Shown: piece after piece, positions 1 to 8,746 of the stretch
Layout of the letters: each line of letters starts with the position of its first letter
Numbering within the stretch: position 1 is the first letter of the stretch
Assembly (NCBI GenBank): GCA_049324875.1
Contig: JBMONC010000042.1
Location: forward strand, 29,462-93,461
Length of the DNA stretch: 64,000 nucleotides
Origin: JAWLHU01 sp049324875
Lineage (GTDB): Bacteria > Bacillota > Sulfobacillia > Symbiobacteriales > Symbiobacteriaceae
Reading direction: 5' to 3'
Translations under genes and position numbers: made by a program
The notes under the pieces: model-generated
What the model saw: the letters and a program-made list of their open reading frames with translations, nothing else
What the model was told of the DNA's origin: nothing
The model's database searches: none

Positions 1-7
1 CCGGCCT

Positions 8-1477
8 CTAGTACTCGAAGGTGTGCCCCCAGAGGGTGTTGCCCCAAAGCGTGTTGCCCCACAGCGTATTGCTGTAGTCGATCGTCCCGGTGCTGGGGTC
101 GAGCAGGGGGGAGGGGGTGAGGCCCTGGTTGGCCGATTCCACGGTTTTCTTGTACTCGTACGCCCCGTGTGCATCGACGATGCCCGGCGTCCCCTCGGGC
201 TGGCTCTCGTAGGAGCGGGCGGTGGCCTGGAGCAGCCACTTCACCTGGTCCGGCGACAGCTCAGGCCGGGCCTGCAGCAGCAGGGCGACAACGCCGGAGA
301 CGACCGGGGCGGACATGGAGGTGCCTCCCATGTGGAAGTAGTGGGTGTCAACCACATTCTCCGGCCGTACCTCCCGCAGGAGCCCGGCGGGCATGTAGGC
401 GACGATACGGGCCCCCGGCGCCACCAGGTCGGGCTTGACAAACCCATCCTGCGTGGTGCCCCGGCTTGACCACTCCTTCATGAAGTCATCGGAGAGGATC
501 GCGGTGTTGTTGTCATCGATGGCGCCCACCGAGATCACGTAGGGGTCGTTGGCGGGTGGGTAGCAGACGGCGCACGGGTCCGTTCCGTAGTTGCCCGCGG
601 CCACCACCACAACCACGCCGCTCAGCCAGAGCTGCTCGACAGCGGCGTCCGTCGGGCTCTCGGTGTAGCTCACGGCGTTCGCCACCAGGGCTGAGATGTT
701 GGCCACCCGAATGTTGTAACTCTCCCGGTGGTCGTAGACCCACTGCAGGGCGTTGATCAGCTCTTCCTCGGTGGCGTTCCCCTGGTCGTCGCCGAACTTG
801 ACACTGACCAGGTTGACGCCCGGGGCGACCCCCTTGTAACTGCCGCCGCTGTTCTGCCCGTCACCGCCGATGATGGCCGCCACGTGGGTTCCGTGGCCGT
901 AGCCGTCGGCGGGGGTGGTGGTGTTTGGGTTGACGGCCACCTGCGCCAGCACCCGGCTGCCAAAGTCGGTCGGTCCCGCCTCGCCCTGGATGATGCCGCT
1001 GTCCACCACCGCCACGGTCATGCCGGTGCCCGTGAAGCCGTCGTTCCACATGTGATGCGCCTTGACCGCCATCACGTAGGGCAGGGCCGGATCGCTCTGA
1101 CCGGCGCCGCTGGATCCATTGCTGGTGCGGGCGACGGGGCTGTTGCTCAGGACCGCCTTCACCCCCGGGAGCCGGGCCAGAGCGGCCACCCTGTTCCCGG
1201 GAAGCTCTGCCGCGAAGGCATCGATGATCGTCCAGCGGGCCGTGATGTCGGCGCCAATCTCTGCCGCTGCCTGCTCCACCCCCTCGACCCCTTGCCCCTT
1301 GCTCACGATCACCCGCACCCGATCCCCCGGAGCCGCCTGAATCTGCCGGATGACGGCGGGATGAACGTTCGGCGGGAACGGCCCGCCCGCCCGAGTGCCG
1401 CGGCTGGCACCACCGGCGGAAATCAGGAGCAGAAACCCGATCAGGAGGCCGCAGACCACTCTCTTCCGGATAGGCAC
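8..1477 (-). CDS. Secreted subtilisin-like (S8) serine protease with C-terminal tryptophan repeats
   Basis: An exported endopeptidase of the subtilase family. Residues 1-25 form a signal peptide (basic start, then a hydrophobic run). Residues about 50-115 look like an inhibitor I9-type propeptide. The catalytic triad is visible: Asp159 (AVVDSGI), His195 (GHGTHVA) and Ser387 (GGTSMSAP), with oxyanion Asn296 (AAGN). The last 20 residues carry tandem copies of TLWGN, encoded by a 15-bp DNA repeat near positions 26-71. Start is GTG at 1477 with a GGGAGA about 10 bases upstream. It is a paralogue of the next gene, with the same domain order and a similar tail. Substrate is unknown; a nutritional or processing protease is likely. 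Confidence 0.93.
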   Translation of the reverse strand: MPIRKRVVCGLLIGFLLLISAGGASRGTRAGGPFPPNVHPAVIRQIQAAPGDRVRVIVSKGQGVEGVEQAAAEIGADITARWTIIDAFAAELPGNRVAALARLPGVKAVLSNSPVARTSNGSSGAGQSDPALPYVMAVKAHHMWNDGFTGTGMTVAVVDSGIIQGEAGPTDFGSRVLAQVAVNPNTTTPADGYGHGTHVAAIIGGDGQNSGGSYKGVAPGVNLVSVKFGDDQGNATEEELINALQWVYDHRESYNIRVANISALVANAVSYTESPTDAAVEQLWLSGVVVVVAAGNYGTDPCAVCYPPANDPYVISVGAIDDNNTAILSDDFMKEWSSRGTTQDGFVKPDLVAPGARIVAYMPAGLLREVRPENVVDTHYFHMGGTSMSAPVVSGVVALLLQARPELSPDQVKWLLQATARSYESQPEGTPGIVDAHGAYEYKKTVESANQGLTPSPLLDPSTGTIDYSNTLWGNTLWGNTLWGHTFEY

Positions 1478-1560
1478 GAGACCCCATCTCCCTTCGGTAT
1501 GGTCGATCCTGGTGGATAATCATGGAAAGTCGAGGTATTGGTCTATTCGTTCCATAGCAG

Positions 1561-1582
1561 AGGCGCCCCCGCAGGGGCGCCT
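1561..1582 (-). terminator. GC hairpin between the two subtilase genes
   Basis: Perfect inverted repeat AGGCGCCCC / GGGGCGCCT directly after the upstream subtilase gene (which ends at 1605, minus strand). It lacks a T tract on the minus strand, so it may be a weak terminator or an mRNA-stabilising hairpin rather than a classical Rho-independent terminator. Confidence 0.5.
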
Positions 1583-1604
1583 ATTGTGCGCAGGCTGGTC
1601 CGGA

Positions 1605-3053
1605 CTAGTAGTCCACGCTGTTCGACCACATGGCATTGGACCACATCGCGCTCTCATAGGTGATGGTGTTGGTGCCGGGATCTAACAGCGGGGAGGGCTC
1701 CAGCCCCTGGTTGGCCTCCCCGATGGGCTGGTCGTAGGCGAGGGCCCGGTACAGGTCCAGGATGCCGGCTGATCCGCTGGGCTGCTGTTCATAGGAGCGG
1801 GTGGTGTTCATGACCAGCCACTTCACCTGGTCGGGGGTGAGGGCGGGCCTGGCCTGCAGAAGCAGGGCGATGCCCCCTGCCACCACCGGGCTTGCCATGG
1901 AGGTGCCGCCCATCCGGAAGTAGTGATCGTCCACCACGTTGTCCGGGTGCTCCGAGCGCAGGGTGCCGGAGGGCATGTAGGCGACCACGTGCGCCCCCGG
2001 AGCCATCACATCGGGTTTGGCATGGCCGTCCAGGGTGCTTCCCCGGCTGGACCAGGCGGCCAGCAGGTCGTCCGACAGCTCGGCGGTCCCCCTGTCATCC
2101 ACCGCACCCACGGTGATGATAAAGGGGTCAGCGCCGGGGGGGTAACAGACAGAGCAGTCCTCTGTCCCCCTGTTCCCCGCCGAGGCGACCACCACCACCC
2201 CACTGAACCAGAGCTGCTCCACGGCGGCGGCTGTCGGGCTCTCCTTGTAGCTCATCCGGGCGCCGACCTGTGCCGAAATATTAACGACCCGAATATTGTA
2301 TGTGATTCGATTGTCGTAGACCCACTGGAGAGCGCTGACCAGATCCTTCTCGGTGGCGTTGCCATAGTCGTCGCTGAACTTGACGTTGAGCAGGTTGACC
2401 CGCGGGGCTATCCCCAGCCACTTGCCGCTGCTGTTGGAGCCGTCCCCGCCCGCGATGGCACCTACGTGCGTGCCATGGCCGAACTTGTCCACGCTGTACC
2501 GGGCCTCGGGGTTGAAGGAGACGTTGTTCAGGATGCGGCTGCTGAAGTCGCTGTTGGCGGCGAAGTGGAGTCCGCTGTCCACGATGGCGATGCTCACCCC
2601 GTCGCCCTGGTATCCGGCGGCCCACACCTTCTCGGCCTGAACGGCGTAGACGTACGAGCTGGACAGGGCGGCGGCGGAACCGGCGGCAGAGCTGCCCGTT
2701 CCTGCGACGGGGCTGTTCGGGAGGACCGCCCTCACCCCGGGGAGGGAGGCCAGGGCGGCGGCGCTGCGGGCCGGCAGATCGGCAGCAAAGCCGTTGATGA
2801 TCGTCCAGCGGGCGGTGATTCGAGCACCAAGGGCCTCCGCGGCCGCCTCCACACCGGATGCGCCCCCGTTCTTGGTGACGATGACCGAGACCCGGCCATT
2901 CCGGGCGGTCTGAATCTGCTTCGCCACCGCCGGATGGAGCTTTGCCCGGGCCACGGGAGCGGTCGGAGGGCCGGCTGCCCCGCAGGCCACAAACAGGACC
3001 AGAAGGCTTGCCAGGAACCCGATGACGGATGGCCTGCCCCGCTTCATAGCCAT
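1605..3053 (-). CDS. Secreted subtilisin-like (S8) serine protease, paralogue of the neighbouring gene
   Basis: Second exported subtilase, 482 residues. N-terminal hydrophobic signal (residues 5-27), I9-like propeptide (about 52-116), then the S8 domain with Asp159 (AIVDSG), His193 (GHGTHVG), oxyanion Asn294 (SAGN) and Ser385 (GGTSMASP). The tail ends in AMWSNAMWSN, the counterpart of the TLWGN repeats of its neighbour, so the Trp repeat is a conserved feature that has drifted in sequence. Start ATG 3053 has GAGGAG six bases upstream. The hairpin at 1561-1582 separates the two genes, so they may be expressed independently. The pair probably arose by tandem duplication. Confidence 0.93.
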   Translation of the reverse strand: MAMKRGRPSVIGFLASLLVLFVACGAAGPPTAPVARAKLHPAVAKQIQTARNGRVSVIVTKNGGASGVEAAAEALGARITARWTIINGFAADLPARSAAALASLPGVRAVLPNSPVAGTGSSAAGSAAALSSSYVYAVQAEKVWAAGYQGDGVSIAIVDSGLHFAANSDFSSRILNNVSFNPEARYSVDKFGHGTHVGAIAGGDGSNSSGKWLGIAPRVNLLNVKFSDDYGNATEKDLVSALQWVYDNRITYNIRVVNISAQVGARMSYKESPTAAAVEQLWFSGVVVVASAGNRGTEDCSVCYPPGADPFIITVGAVDDRGTAELSDDLLAAWSSRGSTLDGHAKPDVMAPGAHVVAYMPSGTLRSEHPDNVVDDHYFRMGGTSMASPVVAGGIALLLQARPALTPDQVKWLVMNTTRSYEQQPSGSAGILDLYRALAYDQPIGEANQGLEPSPLLDPGTNTITYESAMWSNAMWSNSVDY

Positions 3054-3093
3054 TCACGCTCCTCTTTGATTATGGAGCTCCCGCCCTTTTCAT

Positions 3094-4311
3094 CTACGAG
3101 TGGAGTGCGAGCGGCTTCCGCTCTTCATGGACACAGACCCGGTTGCGCCCGGAATGCTTCGCCTTGTAGACCGCCTCGTCCGCTGCCTTGACCAGGGACT
3201 CGATCGAGGAGGCATCCTCCGGGTAGGCGGCGACCCCGAGGCTGATGCTCAGCCCCAGGCTTCCTCCGCCCTCCAGGGGCACCCGGGCCGCTGCGACCCC
3301 CCGGCGGATCTGTTCCGCCACCTGCGCCGCCTCCGCCCGTGTCGAGCCGGGCAGCATCAGCACGAACTCCTCACCGCCGAACCGGCAGGCGGTCCCGCAT
3401 GCCCCGCTGTTGGCCTTGAAGAGATGCGCCACCGCCGCGATCGCCTGGTCGCCCACCATATGCCCATGGGTGTTGTTGATGTCCCGCAGGTGGTCCATGT
3501 CACCGAAGATCAGGGCCAGCGGCCGGCGGTTGGTGCTCGCCTTGCGGAACGCCTCGGTCAGGGCTTCATCAAAGTAGCGGTAGTTGTAGATGCCGGTCTT
3601 CCCGTCAATATAGGCGAGCTTCGCCTGGTTGACCCGCTCAAGGGTCTTGTGGAGGAAGAGCACGATCGGGAGGGCCATTAACATCAGGAAGGGGTTGGAG
3701 AGGTAGACGGTGGTCAACAGCGCACCGGCCATCACCATGATGCCATCCCCGATGAGGGTATCGCTGTCGAGGGAGCCCACCTTGGTCCACGGTTTCCGCT
3801 GATCCAGCGCCAGCAGGGTGGTCAGCAGGACGTTCTGGCTGCCAACGAAGACCAGGGCGGTCAGCATCAGCACAACAGCCTGGGCCAGATCGGAATCCCC
3901 CAGCCAGATGCCCAGGTGGCGGAAGGACAGATGAGCCAGCCAGGCGTTGAGTACCACGTTGGCGGCGTTGAAGTCCGGGCCAAGCCACCACTCGGGGTGC
4001 CGCTGCCAGCAGCGCCTGACCACCATGACGGCCCATCGCACCAGAAGGGCGAGGCAGAAGAGGGGGAAGGGGAGGACCATGGCTGCGGTGAAGTCAACCG
4101 CCATCTGCCAGCCCAGGGAGACCATGAGCCCTGCGAAGTGGATCAGCTTCAGCTGGGCGACGACCAGCACGGCGGTCCAGAGACCAAACTGGAGCCACTG
4201 GGCCGCTGTGGTTTCGGAGAGGGAGCTGAGGGACGGGAGCACGATGGAAAGGGCGACGAGATCGAGGCCCCAGACGTAGATCAGGGCACTCAACGGATGA
4301 CGCCTAAGCAT
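3094..4311 (-). CDS. Membrane-bound GGDEF-domain diguanylate cyclase
   Basis: Predicted to make cyclic di-GMP from two GTP. Residues 1-220 hold several hydrophobic helices forming a membrane sensor module; residues about 235-395 are a GGDEF domain with the active-site signature GGEEF at 312-316 and the metal-binding aspartate region GDMDH at 270-274. Product of 405 residues. The gene starts 21 bases after the stop of the HD-GYP gene on the same strand, so the two form a probable operon in which a c-di-GMP hydrolase and a synthase share expression. No I-site RxxD is evident just before GGEEF (the residues there are GACGTACR), so product inhibition may be absent. Confidence 0.88.
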   Translation of the reverse strand: MLRRHPLSALIYVWGLDLVALSIVLPSLSSLSETTAAQWLQFGLWTAVLVVAQLKLIHFAGLMVSLGWQMAVDFTAAMVLPFPLFCLALLVRWAVMVVRRCWQRHPEWWLGPDFNAANVVLNAWLAHLSFRHLGIWLGDSDLAQAVVLMLTALVFVGSQNVLLTTLLALDQRKPWTKVGSLDSDTLIGDGIMVMAGALLTTVYLSNPFLMLMALPIVLFLHKTLERVNQAKLAYIDGKTGIYNYRYFDEALTEAFRKASTNRRPLALIFGDMDHLRDINNTHGHMVGDQAIAAVAHLFKANSGACGTACRFGGEEFVLMLPGSTRAEAAQVAEQIRRGVAAARVPLEGGGSLGLSISLGVAAYPEDASSIESLVKAADEAVYKAKHSGRNRVCVHEERKPLALHS

Positions 4312-4332
4312 GAGCAGACACCTCCCCGGACG

Positions 4333-5682
4333 TCACGCCTGATGCCAGGCGGATGCGACGGTCTTGGTCAGCTCCTCGGGGCTCCAAGGCCAGAGGCTGG
4401 TCTGGTTGCGCCGGACCAGTTTGGCGGAGTTCACAAAGAAGCCGCGCCCCTTTGCCTCCACCACCTTGTGCAGCGCCTCGACAATGGCGGGATCGTACAG
4501 GGTGCCGTTGCACCGGTCGATCTCCGCAAGGGCGTCGTCGAGGCTGATCCCCTTGCGGTAGGGCCGGTCGGACAGCATCGTCTCCAGCGAGTCGGCCACC
4601 CCGACAATCCGGCTGTCGAGGTCCACCTTCTCCCCCGCCAGCCCGTGGGGATACCCCGAACCGTTCCAGCGCTCGTGGTGGTGCAGGGCCACCACGGCAG
4701 CATCCCGCAGGGACCGGATCTGGCGGATGATCTGGTACCCGATGGTGGTGTGGCTCTTCATGATCTCGTACTCTTCGGCCGTGAGCCGGCCCGGTTTGAA
4801 CAGGATCGATTCGGGGATTCCCACCTTGCCGATGTCGTGCAGCAGTGCGCTCCGGTAGAGCCGTGCCAACTCCTCCTTGTTGTAGCCCATCTGTTCAGCG
4901 ATCGCCTCGCTGTAGCGGGCCACGAAGGTGGAATGGCCAAAGGTGTAAGCGTCGCGCGCGTCGACCACGGCCGCCAGGGTGGTGATCAGCTCCGAGGAGA
5001 GCGCCTCCTGCTGCTGGAGGTGCTGCTCACTGGCCCTGGCGTAGAGGGAGTAGGTGTAGTGGAGCATCGGCAGGGGCAGGGCCCCCAGCAACGCCCACCA
5101 GCCCACGGTGAGAACGAGCTTCCCCAGGGCGAAACCGGCGATCGCAAGGGTGATGGGTTGGATCGCCATCCAGGAGTAGTTCTCCCGCCAGACCCGGCGC
5201 ACGGGCAGCTGGTTCATCATGGCGATCACCAGGGCGATCCAGAGGGAGTTGATCACCCAGTACCCCGAGGCGGCCAGGAGCAGTGCACCGAACCAGGGCA
5301 GGCCGGTCCGGTAGATCAGGGCGGCAGCCAGCCAACTGGCGGTGGTGAGGGTGCCCACATTGAAGGCAATCTTGTGCCACTGTGACCGGGCGGTCAGCCC
5401 ATAGGCCACGGTGTTGATGATCAGCGTAAGCATTGCCCAGGCTGGTCCGAACAGGGCGAGCATGAAGAAGGTGATGGCGATGTCCATGTTGATGATCACT
5501 TTGTTCTGATTGCTGTACCGCCGCAGGTCGACCCGCATGAGGCCCAGGCTGACCCCCACAGCCAGCACGATGAGGCGGAGCCAGTCCCATTCGGTCCTCC
5601 ACAAGGTTGTGACCAGCAGGCCGCCCCCGAGGCAGACGGTCCCCCACAGGAACCATTTGACCCTGGCCGGGACTTCACCCAC
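4333..5682 (-). CDS. Membrane-bound HD-GYP domain phosphodiesterase
   Basis: Predicted cyclic di-GMP phosphodiesterase. The N-terminal 200 residues are hydrophobic (multi-helix membrane sensor), followed by a short linker and an HD-GYP domain with HDIGKVGIP (metal-binding HD) and HHHERWNGSGYP (HHE plus GYP signature). An open frame extends upstream to 5787, but I chose GTG at 5682 because GGGGGGAG lies just before it and the extra upstream residues are not membrane-like. It is the first gene of the pair with the GGDEF protein just downstream. Substrate specificity (c-di-GMP or another cyclic dinucleotide) cannot be decided from sequence. Confidence 0.86.
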   Translation of the reverse strand: MGEVPARVKWFLWGTVCLGGGLLVTTLWRTEWDWLRLIVLAVGVSLGLMRVDLRRYSNQNKVIINMDIAITFFMLALFGPAWAMLTLIINTVAYGLTARSQWHKIAFNVGTLTTASWLAAALIYRTGLPWFGALLLAASGYWVINSLWIALVIAMMNQLPVRRVWRENYSWMAIQPITLAIAGFALGKLVLTVGWWALLGALPLPMLHYTYSLYARASEQHLQQQEALSSELITTLAAVVDARDAYTFGHSTFVARYSEAIAEQMGYNKEELARLYRSALLHDIGKVGIPESILFKPGRLTAEEYEIMKSHTTIGYQIIRQIRSLRDAAVVALHHHERWNGSGYPHGLAGEKVDLDSRIVGVADSLETMLSDRPYRKGISLDDALAEIDRCNGTLYDPAIVEALHKVVEAKGRGFFVNSAKLVRRNQTSLWPWSPEELTKTVASAWHQA

Positions 5683-5821
5683 GGTGCTCCCCCCCACAGT
5701 GCTATTACAAGACCAACCATTCCATCCAAATGTAACCAAGAAAAGTATATAATGACTCTGAACAGGGGTCAAGGTCCCAATTTTCATTCGGAGGGGGAGA
5801 GGCTCCAGTCGAAACGCGAGA

Positions 5822-5853
5822 AGCCCCCTGCCTCGTGGGAGAGGCAGGGGGCT
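5822..5853 (-). terminator. Terminator after the arsR-type gene
   Basis: Strong 13-bp stem (AGCCCCCTGCCTC / GAGGCAGGGGGCT, 6-base loop) 17 bases beyond the stop of the ArsR-type gene, followed on the minus strand by TTCTCGCGTTT. It also separates that gene from the HD-GYP gene. Confidence 0.75.
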
Positions 5854-5869
5854 GTCCTGTGGGGTGCGT

Positions 5870-6196
5870 CTACTTCACCTGGTCAAGGAGAACAGACTGG
5901 CGGGTCAGCTGCTCAGCGAGGACCCGGCGAACCGAGGCGAGGGTGTCGAGGATCTGGTCGGAAGCGACCCGATAGAACATGTTCAGGCCTTCCTTGCGGG
6001 ATTCCACCAAACCGTGCTGCTTCATGAGCGACAGGTGCTGGGACAGGTTGGGCATCGTGACATCCACAGCCTTGGCCAGATCGCCTGCCGTCATCTCCGA
6101 ATCCTTAAGCGTGTAGAGGATCTCCAGACGCTTGGGGCTGGCCAACACCTGACACAGGCGGGCCTGGAGTTCATAAATGCGACGATCCTGTTCCAT
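5870..6196 (-). CDS. ArsR/SmtB-family winged-helix transcriptional regulator
   Basis: Small DNA-binding repressor, 108 residues from ATG 6196, which is preceded by a perfect AGGAGG. The core reads like an ArsR winged helix: SPKRLEILYTLKDSEMTAGDLAKAVDVTMPNLSQHLSLMKQHGLVESRKEGLNMFYRV, with the recognition helix around MPNLSQHLSLMKQHG. No cysteine pair of the ELCVCDL type is present, so it is unlikely to be a classical arsenite/cadmium sensor. It is divergent from the pyruvate dehydrogenase operon, and could control it or its own gene; the ligand is unknown. Confidence 0.85.
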   Translation of the reverse strand: MEQDRRIYELQARLCQVLASPKRLEILYTLKDSEMTAGDLAKAVDVTMPNLSQHLSLMKQHGLVESRKEGLNMFYRVASDQILDTLASVRRVLAEQLTRQSVLLDQVK

Positions 6197-6254
6197 GTTC
6201 ACGCCTCCTAGGCTCCTGAAGATCTTAAATAGAAATTTATCACCCGTTGCAATT

Positions 6255-6283
6255 ATCATCGCAAAGATTAGTGCGTTTGTCAA
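6255..6283 (-). promoter_or_regulatory. Candidate promoter of the arsR-type gene
   Basis: On the minus strand TTGACA (6278-6283) is a perfect -35 box, followed after 17 bases by GATGAT, or after 20 by GATAAT. It lies about 60 bases before the ATG at 6196. The -10 choice is ambiguous. Confidence 0.45.
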
Positions 6284-6426
6284 TCCACGTCGAACAATGT
6301 CGAAGAACTTTTTCTGTACTCGGCAAATTAGCCGTATCGCCGCCGCGGGAAAATGGTCAATATTATAGTGGGTCTAGTCGATTTCCGTCAACCGTTTTCC
6401 GGTGAACTGCATGAAATGGTTCTTAT

Positions 6427-6455
6427 TGACCACCTGGCGACGGCGAATTACAATA
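6427..6455 (+). promoter_or_regulatory. Sigma-A promoter of the pdh operon
   Basis: TTGACC (6427-6432), 17-base spacer, TACAAT (6450-6455): near-consensus housekeeping promoter. Transcription would start near 6462 and give a leader of about 140 bases before the E1 alpha start at 6604. Confidence 0.7.
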
Positions 6456-6603
6456 GGGATAACACAAAGGTACTACCCCGGAAATGAGCACAAAGTGCCA
6501 GGCTATCGCCCGGGGCGGCCGTTCGGTATTTGCTTCCGTTGGCCAGGGGCGTGGGAGTTTGAAGCGCATGTTCGGGTCTAATGAGAGAAGGGGGTTGCTC
6601 GCA

Positions 6604-7716
6604 ATGGAATTGCAGACGGCGAACCAGCTGGACATGGAACAGCTTTTCCCGGTTCGGCGTGTCCTCAATCCCGACGGCACGTTGGTGGGGGATGAGCCGG
6701 ATTTCCTGACACCGGATCAGCTGAAGGAAGTTTATCGGTATATGGTCTACCTGCGTGCCTTCGACCAGCGCTGCCTGAACCTGCAGCGACAGGGGCGGAT
6801 GGGCACCTTCGCTCCGTTCAGCGGGCAGGAGGCCTGCCAGGTCGGCTCTGCCTACCTGCTCCGCAAGGGGCAGGACTGGATCTTCCCCACCTACCGTGAT
6901 CATGGAGCCATGCACGTGCTGGGCGTTCCGTCGGTCAACATCCTCCGGTACTACATGGGCGATGAGATGGGCAGCCGGGCGCCCGAGGGCGTCAACGCCT
7001 TCCCGATCTCCATCCCCATCGCCACCCAGCTGGTCCACGCCGTGGGTGCCGCCTGGGCGGCCAAGATCAAGGGGGAGGATACCGTGACGGTCGGCTACGC
7101 CGGCGACGGCGGCACCTCCCCGGGCGACTTCCACGAGGCGATGAACTTCGCCGCCGTCTACAACACGGCGTCGATCCTCTTCATCCAGAACAACAAGTAC
7201 GCCATCTCCACCCCGAACTCGAAGCAGTTCAAGACCAAGACCCTGGCCCAGCGGGCCCTCGCCTACGACATTCCCGGCGTGCGGGTGGACGGGCAGGACA
7301 TCCTGGCGGTGCTGACGGTGATGCACGAGGCGATCACCCGGGCCCGTTCCGGCGGCGGACCGACCCTGGTGGAGGCGCTCACCTTCCGCTACGGTCCGCA
7401 CACCACCTCCGACGACCCGAAGCGGTACCGGACGGAGGATGAGGTGACCGAGTGGCAGGCGAAGGACCCGATCGAGCGTCTGCGCCGGTACCTGGTGGCC
7501 AAGGGGCTCTGGACCGACGCCGAGGATGAGACGCTCTGGAACTGGGCCAAGGACCAGGTGGCCGCCGCGGTCGCCGAGGCCGAGGCGATGCCCCGCCCGT
7601 CGGTGGACGAGCTCTTCGACTACCTCTACGAGACGCCGACCCCGGAGCTGGTGCGGCAGAAGGAGTACCTCAAGGCTTACCTCGCCAAGAAGGGGGAGGG
7701 CAAGGCTCATGGCTAA
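6604..7716 (+). CDS. pdhA: Pyruvate dehydrogenase E1 component, alpha subunit
   Basis: Thiamine-diphosphate-dependent decarboxylation of pyruvate (with E1 beta) and reductive acetylation of lipoyl-E2. 370 residues from ATG 6604, which follows AGAAGGGGG; the open frame runs upstream to 6484 but that part lacks family similarity. The TPP-binding segment GDGGTSPGDFHEAMNFA ending in QNNKYAIS is intact. The gene overlaps pdhB by 8 bases and heads a four-gene operon. A branched-chain 2-oxoacid dehydrogenase is the main alternative; length and operon organisation fit Gram-positive pyruvate dehydrogenase. Confidence 0.92.
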   Translation: MELQTANQLDMEQLFPVRRVLNPDGTLVGDEPDFLTPDQLKEVYRYMVYLRAFDQRCLNLQRQGRMGTFAPFSGQEACQVGSAYLLRKGQDWIFPTYRDHGAMHVLGVPSVNILRYYMGDEMGSRAPEGVNAFPISIPIATQLVHAVGAAWAAKIKGEDTVTVGYAGDGGTSPGDFHEAMNFAAVYNTASILFIQNNKYAISTPNSKQFKTKTLAQRALAYDIPGVRVDGQDILAVLTVMHEAITRARSGGGPTLVEALTFRYGPHTTSDDPKRYRTEDEVTEWQAKDPIERLRRYLVAKGLWTDAEDETLWNWAKDQVAAAVAEAEAMPRPSVDELFDYLYETPTPELVRQKEYLKAYLAKKGEGKAHG

Positions 7717-8689
7717 GATGACGCTGATTCAGGCGATCAACGACGCGCTCAAGGTCGCCATGCGGAAGGATCCCAACGTGCTGGTGATGGGGGAGGACGT
7801 GGGCGTTAACGGCGGCGTCTTCCGCGCCACCGACGGCATCTACCAGGAGTTCGGCGCCGAGCGGGCGATCGACACCCCGCTGGCTGAGTCGGGCTTCGTG
7901 GGCGCCGCCGTGGGCATGGCGGTCTACGGCCTGCGGCCGGTGGTGGAGATCCAGTTCGACGGCTTCCTGGCGCCGGCCCAGGAGCATGTGGTCAACCACA
8001 TCGCCCGGATCCGGCATCGCAGCCGGGGCCGCTTCAGCTGCCCCATGGTCCTGCGCATTCCTTCCTTTGGTGGGATCAAGGCGCTGGAGCACCACTCCGA
8101 GTCGATCGAGAACTGGTATGTCAACAACCCGGGCCTGAAGATTGTCGTGCCCTCCAACCCGTACGACGCCAAGGGGCTGCTGCTGGCGGCCATCGAGGAC
8201 AACGACCCGGTGATGTACTTCGAGCCGAAGCGGCTCTACCGGGCCTTCAGGGCGGAGGTGCCCGAGGAGTACTACACCGTCCCCATCGGCAAGGCGGCCA
8301 TCGCCCGGGAGGGCAAGGACATGACGATCCTGACCTACGGGGTCCACGTCCACACCGCCCTGGACGCGGCCGAGAAGGCCTCCGCCGAGCACGGCTGGGA
8401 GGCGGAGGTGGTCGACCTGCGCTCCCTCAACCCGCTGGACCTGGAGACGATCATCGGCTCGGTGAAGAAGACCGGCCGGGTGGTGGTGCTGACCGAGGCG
8501 CCCAAGAGCGGCGGCTTCCACAGCGAGTTGATCGCCCTGATCAACGACCACGCCCTGGAGTACCTGGAGGCACCGGTCGCCCGGGTGACGGGCTTTGATG
8601 TGCCCATGCCCTACCTGCTCTCCGAGGACCTGTACATCCCTGACACGGGGCGGGTCCTGGAGGCCATCACCGCCGTCAAGACGTACTAG
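7709..8689 (+). CDS. pdhB: Pyruvate dehydrogenase E1 component, beta subunit
   Basis: Partner of E1 alpha in the heterotetrameric E1 enzyme. 326 residues, starting at ATG 7709 inside the last codons of pdhA (translational coupling). It begins MAKMTLIQAINDAL and contains the conserved GEDVGVNGGVFRAT segment and the transketolase C-terminal region (residues about 200-320). Length and order match the alpha-beta-E2-E3 operons of Bacillota. Confidence 0.93.
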   Translation: MAKMTLIQAINDALKVAMRKDPNVLVMGEDVGVNGGVFRATDGIYQEFGAERAIDTPLAESGFVGAAVGMAVYGLRPVVEIQFDGFLAPAQEHVVNHIARIRHRSRGRFSCPMVLRIPSFGGIKALEHHSESIENWYVNNPGLKIVVPSNPYDAKGLLLAAIEDNDPVMYFEPKRLYRAFRAEVPEEYYTVPIGKAAIAREGKDMTILTYGVHVHTALDAAEKASAEHGWEAEVVDLRSLNPLDLETIIGSVKKTGRVVVLTEAPKSGGFHSELIALINDHALEYLEAPVARVTGFDVPMPYLLSEDLYIPDTGRVLEAITAVKTY

Positions 8690-8746
8690 CCCGCGCCCCT
8701 GGGGAGACTACCCCCGGAGGCCGCATCGAGAGGAGCAGGAGGAACC

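Larger units (their letters stand above)
6197..6603. other. Divergent regulatory region between arsR-type gene and pdh operon
   Basis: About 400 bases without a gene, clearly more A/T rich than its surroundings. It holds a good plus-strand sigma-A promoter (see 6427-6455), a weaker minus-strand promoter (TTGACA with GATGAT at 17-base spacing, 6255-6283), and a 140-base pdh leader in which I see no known riboswitch. Confidence 0.6.
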
